Assembly: GCA_015680685.1 (NCBI GenBank)
Contig: MNCI01020641.1
Span: 45,446-109,445, forward strand
Direction: 5' to 3'
Origin: Gnetum montanum
Taxonomy: Eukaryota; Streptophyta; Gnetopsida; Gnetales; Gnetaceae
Length of the DNA stretch: 64,000 nucleotides
Positions 57,753-64,000 of the stretch are shown here, piece after piece (within the stretch, counting starts at the first letter, position 1; every line of letters begins with the position of its first letter). Made by a program: the position numbers and the translations under genes. Under the pieces are notes generated by a model. The model searched no databases. It saw only the letters and a program-made list of their open reading frames with translations, and was not told the origin of the DNA.

Positions 57753-59102
57753 CTATCGAAAATAAGGTACTTGGAAAAATCTATAAATTTTTGAAACTCC
57801 AAGGCATAAATTAAGGACTTTTAGGTCAATGTAAAGGATCCAAGGTAATATAAAATAGTCCCTAAGGCACAAAAAATATAATGGTGTAAAATTTGACAAT
57901 GAAAGTTATGAAGAGTATGAGAAAAAAGGACATGTGTTAGCTTGTAGAAACGTTTGAACCAGAAGGATGATAAGGGGAAGAAGAACATTGGTAATACTTG
58001 GAGGGTATTAGATGATGTACTGAAGATGTGTTATAAGTGCCAATTACAAGGGTTACAAAAGTGGATCCTCCCCAAAGCAGCTTCCAACCTATAGTGCCCT
58101 TGCGTAACCACACCTTAAAATGTTCGTAGGCACTAGGAGGGTTAAATGTAATCCACCCCTATCTCACAAAACACACACATGTAGATACCATCGTGAGGAG
58201 ATATGAATCCTATGTTACCCAATTCATGAGTCATAATTACATAAACAGCGAGGTGAGGTGAATCGTAGAAGGGATTGCAGAGATTGGGACATGAGGTAAC
58301 TGACTCAGGGAACAATGAATCCTACATGTAAGGCATGATTAGTGTGTCATTAGCCCGTTACTCCAAAATCAGGACCAAGTCCATTCCTTTGATCAGTGAC
58401 ATTGCATTGCTTCATCCAATGATGGACAACCCCAAGAGCACTATAACAGCAAGACATACAATCACTTGGTGTTTTGTTCAAGGGAGGAGTGATTTTGCTT
58501 TGTGGCACTTATTTTTTTGGATGAAGTATTACTTAATCCAGAGAAGCCACCTACCTTCAGGCATGGGTGCATGTCTTTCCAGTGGGACCCCCTAGAATAG
58601 CATTATTATTATTATTTTTGGTTAAGTGCCTTTTGATTACTCTTACTCCCATTTTTCATTAGATCTACAAGGATCTTAGTACAACCAAGCTGCATGATAA
58701 CTCCTACAAATATTACCAAAGATAATCCACAAGTCCCCTTGATGTCACACCCTGGTCATTCCCTCTTGGTCCATCCTTCTTCACTCTAGGTATAATGTGC
58801 ATAAGATTACTTTAAGTTTTAATGATTAGGAATATCATTGTACCCAGGGTAGAACCTCTTATTAATGAAATGGGTAGGTGGATGTTGTAGGCTCACTGTC
58901 CAAATAATTAGTCACCTGAGACTTGATAGCATAAAATATCACCTCAAGCAACGGTTCACATGATTTTTTTATTCCTAGATGATATTACTCATAAAAGGTA
59001 AAAAGATAAAAAGACAAAAAGGAAAAAAGATCAAACAATAAGTTGAAAAGTGAAAAAGTGAAAAACAAAAATTTCAAAATTAAAGAAAATGAAAAATATT
59101 TA
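57753..59102 (-). other. Element G conserved non-coding region between gag and ORF2
   Basis: No coding signal. It contains ACCCATGCCTGAAGGT (minus, 58553-58584) and TTTGGGGAGGA (minus, 58066-58076), both shared with A, B, D and E. Confidence 0.7.
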
Positions 59103-61142
59103 TTAATCTAGCTTGTTATTAGAATGGGGGTTATCCCCCATAACTAAACAATTGAGCATGGCTAGGATTAATAATGAAAGGTTGGAATCCTTGCATGTTG
59201 AAAATATTGGGACCTGATCATACTTACCCCATTGGGGTTCACACACTCGATTAGAGTTGACATAGTGGGGCAAGTTATAATATGTGGTTAATTTATAAGG
59301 AGTTGACCCACTATGGTACTTGTGACTGTAAGATGCTATGCAAGGATCAACATGTCTCCCCATGTAGCTATATTCATTAGGCCCCATGGTTGTTGGAGTA
59401 TTGAGTGATGGCCCTGATAAGGTAACATGAGGCATTGGGTTCATGGAGGAAGATGCACGATAGTGTTGGACTTGTGCTGAGTTGGAGGATGTAGTGGGCT
59501 CAAAATTGTGCTATCCCTTCTTACAGTCATGCCGAAAGAAGGGGCATCTTTGATGTTGAGAAGAGTTCCCATTGCTGTTGTCAACAGAAGAACAGGTAAT
59601 ATTCGTGGGTTGCTGTTGTGGTATTCTAGTATAGTTGGTGGTGATGTAGAAGGAGGTGAAGGATGAGAATGTTGAAATTGAGGAGAAGTGTAATGTACAC
59701 GAGGTGGTGGTCCTGTTGGAGAGGATATGAGTTGATAGTATTGAGAAGAATAATAATAGTGTGGTAAGATAGAAGATGTTGACCCAGTTGGGGAAACAGG
59801 ATGTTGAACTTGATAAGCACTTAGGTTCGGGTGGTATGAAGGTTGTAACCAGTTTGGGGGTGGCCTCCCCCATGATTGGGATTGTTGCCACTGTGATCGA
59901 ACACAGTATCTCTGTACGAACTCTGGATGTAACACTCTTCCTCACTGCTCCTGTAAATGTGACAAGATTGGACATTGGCCCTTGGGGTGATCGTATAAGC
60001 AAATGTTGCATTGATATGTATGATTGGCAGTTGAGCTCTTATTTTTTTTCAACCCTTCTTTCTGATTGTCTAAGGGTATTTTGTCCTGCTTCTTGGTTTG
60101 TCATGACTCTACCTCCAATAATGTTGGCATATTCTCTACATTTTTTATGCATCCATTCCATCATCTTGTTGATCTTTGCATCAACCTTAGCCAATGATTG
60201 TAGTACTAGCAAAGATGGTTCCACCTCCTTAAGCTGATTGTAGTACTAGCAAAGATGGTTCCACCTCCTTAAGCTGACTTGATTTATCCTCTTCATAATC
60301 ATGGGCCCTTGTTGATTTTTGGGCATGTTGAGATTTTTTAGCATTCTCCCATTTAGCCATTTCTCCTTCTCCTTTTTCTACTCGCTTAATAAGCTCTTGA
60401 AATTGGTGGGTTCATAGTTCATATAGTTGATCTAGGGCATACATCCCTAGGATTTCCCTTGTTTTATTACGGAGCCCATCTATGATGTGATACATTAACC
60501 TTTCCTTAGAGAACCCATGGCCTGAGAAGTTGTTTAACAGTGCATAATATCTTTCTAAGGTCATGTCCAAGGGTTCATGTTGTGCTTGTTTCCATTCTTA
60601 GATTTTTCTCCTCAAGGCTGACACTCTCACATAGGTTTAATATCTTTCATTAAATAGTTCTACCATTGTCAGCCAACATTGAATTGATTTTGGTCTTAAA
60701 GACCTATACCATACTTTTTCTTGACCAACGAGTATCATAGGAAAGAGCTTAAGTTTTTTCCATCCATTATCAATGTTATTCCACACATAGGCATCATGGA
60801 AGGCTTGTAGATGATGTTGCGGATCTAAATCATAGCCTTCGAAAAACTTGGAAAAGTTGTTTAAGTTAAGCCTGGGTAGACGGCTTTCCTTACGATGCCT
60901 ACGGGATATTCGAATAGCCTCTTGTATTTTTGTTAAGCTTGTAGTGGCTAGTAGGGGTTCATCGTCACTAGGTATGTTATGCATTCGTGAGTTGTGACAA
61001 TGTTGTCTTTGTTTACGTTCATAGGAACCCCTACATTAGATTGGGTACTCCAAACTTCATCTTCCTCATCATATAATTTCTTGGTTCTCCAATAAATTTC
61101 TTTACTAGTTGTTGTGGTATCATAGTCTTGTGAGAGAGACAT
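59103..61142 (-). pseudogene. Element G gag
   Basis: Starts ATG at 61142 (MSLSQDYDTTTTSKEIYW). The gag core lies at 60637-60984 (FFEGYDLDPQHHLQAFHDAY; KLKLFPMILVGQEKVWYRSL), and the knuckle region and Pro/Tyr/His-rich tail at 59441-60011. It is broken by several frameshifts and stops. A short tandem duplication (GTACTAGCAAAGATGGTTCC and flanks) occurs at about 60199-60276. Confidence 0.8.
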
Positions 61143-61266
61143 GGTTGTAAATTTGTGTGTGATTTAATTGCAATTATTATTATTATTATTTTTTCTAAAA
61201 GATATATCATTAATACTTTGTTACAGTGATCTTGTATGATGTAACTAATCTAAATAACTAGCATCA

Positions 61267-61284
61267 TCCCCTGCAATGGTGCCA
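61267..61284 (-). other. Element G primer binding site (tRNA-Asp type)
   Basis: TGGCACCATTGCAGGGGA on the minus strand lies one base from the 5' LTR. It is a decayed version of the D and B sites. Confidence 0.8.
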
Positions 61285-61285
61285 A

Positions 61286-62136
61286 TGATGAGTGGCGAGG
61301 TGCCCCTACACTCAACCATACGAATATGAGCATTTCATGCACGATCCAGTTGAACTCCGCAGACGGGCTAGTTGTGGTATCTAGATAGTTAGTTGTTGAT
61401 CGCAGTTTGTTGTCTTCCCACTTGGACTAGTATTTGCTTTGTCACGTATGGTTTAGTCTAAGGTGAGGTGTATGATGTGTTCCTAAACTAATGTTGCTCC
61501 TAGAGACGATGGAAAATAATCTTAGCTACGCTAGGAGGGAAAAGGGAGAGAAAGAGCTATATTAAGAGGAGATAGGGAGAGAGGATCTAAGTTAGCCTAA
61601 GTGCGATGAGAATTTGTTCATTAATCATCCGTACACATCTTAGGCCTTGTGCATGATTACCATTGGGATTACCAAGCGCATGGCCCAAGTACGCTACTGG
61701 GATACCAAGCAGTCACACGTAGATGCTTGTGATTAACTCGTACTCATTCCACGTTTAATAACAATAAGAATTAAGTAATTAAACTAAGTAATGTTGCAAT
61801 GATGAAGTAATCTCGATCTTTATTTTCGGTCATGTACATGTCCAAGTATGCCACACTTGAATAAAGGATTCCCTATAATTACAATCATCACATTGCAGGC
61901 ATGCACTGGGAGAAAGGGTTGAGAGAAACTAAGAAATGAACTAACTTCTAAAACTAACTAAAAAACTAACTATTTCCAAACTTAAAAGGCTAACTCCTCT
62001 TGTGCACCTACATGTGTATTTATAGGCTCACACAGGAGTCATGATATCGTGTATCCGATATCGTTATTTAGGCTACAATATCGCGTACCTGATATCGGGG
62101 GTTCAATATCGCAGCTTGATCAATCACGATTTATCA
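61286..62136 (-). repeat. Element G 5' LTR (right)
   Basis: 851 bp, minus start TGATAAATCGTG at 62136. U3 GATATCG palindromes lie at 62040-62110, and a minus TATAAATA at 62017-62024. It pairs with 53320-54172. Confidence 0.92.
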
Positions 62137-62149
62137 ACATGGCTCCTAG

Positions 62150-63371
62150 TGTTGGCATATAGGTTTTGAAGATGACCATTTGAGGCATTTTTGGGCTAAA
62201 AAGAACATTGGTGAATGATTTTCTTTAACTCTCACTAAATAGGATTGACAAATTTTTGAAGATCAAAGTTAAGTTTTGGTGTTTGTCGAGGACCCCAATG
62301 AGTAACCCCCATAGCACAAGGCACCCCCTTAAAGATGGCCAAAATTTGTAGTTTGTGTTTGCCAAGTGGGGTCACCCTAGGGCATAGGTTGCTTCCATAA
62401 TTAAAATATTTTTGGATCCATGGGTTGTCCTTGAGGCAAAGGATGTTCCCTCTAGCAAAGTTAAAATTTTAGATTTTGGGATCGCCTCTAAATCAGATGT
62501 TACCCCTTCTATGTAGTTCTCATCTTAGATGGATGTCCCTTCACTAACAAGTCATACCCTCCAAGAAGCTGGAGATCTTTGAAGGATTTTGATAGGTCTT
62601 CCCCAAGCTTGGGTTGATACCAAGAAGTCCTAAAATGAAAATATGCTTAAATATTAAGAGATAAAAGAAGCATTGGGATTTCTCCATTGCCATTTTTCTT
62701 CCTAGCTATAGCATTTCTCTAAGGGCTATCATGGTAATCTCAAATGTTGAAGTCAAGGTGAAGATAAATTGTTGGATCAAGATCAATATTTCTAGTAATA
62801 ACAATAATAAGTTCTAAGTAATAAAAAATGGAAAATTAAAAAAAGTACCTAAAGCAATAAACCTTAATCTTTAATGTATTTTAGACCATAAATCTTTGTA
62901 TCATTTATGTTGCATTATGTCTATTTGTTTATCCTCATTGGATGAAATTTAATGTATCTTGAGATCCTTGTATGAATCATTGAAAATGTGTTTAAGATTT
63001 GTATTTCAAGTTTGAGGATTTTTTATTTGAAAATTCCATTTGTGTGAGAGGGATACTAGAAACCCTTGAAACCAGTGTTGTTCTTCAAGGTGTTGAAGAA
63101 GTAGGAAGGGAACCCAAGGGAAGAGGAGATTTGGATATCCCATATAAAGTAGACTAGGCCCAAGCTGAACCACTATAACAATGTTGGTGTGCACGTTCTT
63201 TTTTCTATTTCTTAATTTAATTTTTGAACTTAGATTAGATTTATTTCACTTCAATTTAATTTAAGAAATTTTCAAGTTTAAGTTTTTAGTTCATGGTGAA
63301 ATAATTGCTAAATTTTAAATTTTGTTAAGACATCCTATTCAACACTCCTCTAGGGTGCATATTTCCATCCA
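62150..63371 (+). repeat. Ty1/copia LTR
   Basis: A probable LTR from TGTTGGCATATAGG to TTTCCATCCA, directly upstream of an initiator-Met-type PBS. The opening TGTTGGCATA is typical of the SIRE/Maximus group of copia elements; that placement is from memory. The other LTR lies right of the window. Confidence 0.65.
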
Positions 63372-63375
63372 TAAT

Positions 63376-63387
63376 TGGTATCAAAGC
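63376..63387 (+). other. Ty1/copia primer binding site (tRNA-iMet type)
   Basis: TGGTATCAAAGC is close to TGGTATCAGAGC, the standard initiator-Met primer site of plant copia elements. It lies 4 bases after the proposed LTR end and about 55 bases before the gag ATG. Confidence 0.8.
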
Positions 63388-63441
63388 TTGGTCTCTTGAT
63401 TACTGGACTAACATTTGTTAAGAGTTTGTGCTTGTTCCATC

Positions 63442-64000
63442 ATGTCTTTTTTAGGTCCACAATCTTCACATAGGCCTTCATTCTTTGATGGTTTAGATTA
63501 CATATATTGGAAAACAAGGATGAGGTGCTTCTTACAATCCTTGGATTTTGATATTTGGTCTTTGGTAGAGCATGGATATTCAAAGCCTACAAGAATTCAT
63601 ACAACTCCAAGTGGTAACTCCTATGCTAGATTTAAGGACATTGAAAAATGGACAAATGAAGACAAGAGAGCTCATGTGGTAGATGCAAACATAATGAATG
63701 CTTTCTATTATGCATTGTTTCTAGAAGAGTTCAATTGAGTTATTTATTGAAAGACTAGAAAAGAGATGTTAGACCTTTTTGAATTCACCCATGAAGGGAC
63801 CACAATGGTGAATAACTCCAAAGCTCAAATTCTCAATCACAAGTTTGAGCATCTCAAGATGAAAGAGGAGACTATCAAAGAGTACCTTTTCAAAGTCATC
63901 AAAATTGCTAATGCTTTCAGAGGACTTGGGTTAGACTACCCTGATTCTAAGATTTACCAAAAAGTCCTGTGAAGCCTTCCTAAGAGATTTTATGCTAAGG
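63442..64000 (+). pseudogene. Ty1/copia gag (UBN2-type), cut by window end
   Basis: ATG at 63442 opens MSFLGPQSSHRPSFFDG. It continues with the copia gag signature (YIYWKTRMRCFLQSLD ... WSLVEHGY; FEFTHEGTTMVNNSKAQIL; FEHLKMKEETIKEYLFK; SLPKRFYAK). Three in-frame TGA codons (63736, 63748, 63970) occur where Arg is expected, each explained by CGA to TGA. The rest of the element is outside the window. Confidence 0.85.

Larger units (their letters stand above)
53320..62136 (-). mobile_element. Element G: second copy of the gag + ORF2 non-autonomous family
   Basis: 8.8 kb with perfect TSD ACATG (53315-53319; 62137-62141). The layout equals that of element B: 5' LTR (61286-62136), PBS, gag, conserved non-coding blocks, internal promoter-like array, ORF2, PPT, 3' LTR (53320-54172). 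It has no pol. Finding two independent insertions with the same structure supports a replicating non-autonomous lineage. Confidence 0.92.

Overview
The window is intergenic DNA from a large plant genome, built almost entirely of nested, decayed LTR retrotransposons. A gymnosperm or another giant-genome seed plant is my guess; the sequence does not prove it. The evidence is Ty3/gypsy polyproteins of the Athila/Tat type, an 18-nt primer binding site matching plant tRNA-Asp, a Ty1/copia start with an initiator-Met primer site, tRNA-derived SINE-like heads, and a captured plant bHLH transcription factor. No intact host gene is visible. Most insertions can be delimited to the base by 5-bp target-site duplications (TSDs).

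Layout from left to right. 1-495 is a partial minus-strand LTR that cuts into element A (plus; integrase 496-1689, 3' region, 3' LTR 4423-5166). A's 3' region holds a solo LTR (3283-4080, TSD GACTA). 5167-12311 is old unassigned DNA with SINE-like heads, a solo LTR (9321-10170, TSD TCTTC) and a CpG-rich patch (about 11220-11890). Element D (plus, 12317-31700, TSD ACTAT) is an Athila/Tat element with gag, protease, RT/RNase H and integrase. Its gag is split by element B (minus, 15149-23858) and, directly abutting, by solo LTR C (23869-24730, TSD GTAAC).

Element E (plus, 32754-52471, TSD GGTGA) is a degenerate relative of D. Its integrase is split by element F (minus, 35879-48238), a different Ty3/gypsy family whose very long LTRs carry pieces of a bHLH transcription factor gene. 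F contains an 856-base assembly gap (42842-43697). Element G (minus, 53320-62136, TSD ACATG) is a second copy of the B family. The window ends in a Ty1/copia element (LTR 62150-63371, then the start of gag).

Three things stand out. F carries a captured bHLH gene inside the U3 of both LTRs, confirmed by its PBS, PPT and TSD positions. B and G form a non-autonomous family: they encode Gag plus a second large coiled-coil protein but no protease, RT or integrase, and D-like elements are their plausible helpers. The U3 promoters carry arrays of the palindromes CGATATCG and CGTACG, and the same array with a TATA-like box occurs again inside B and G, upstream of the second ORF. Stop codons and TSD mismatches are mostly C-to-T changes, as expected of old methylated transposons.
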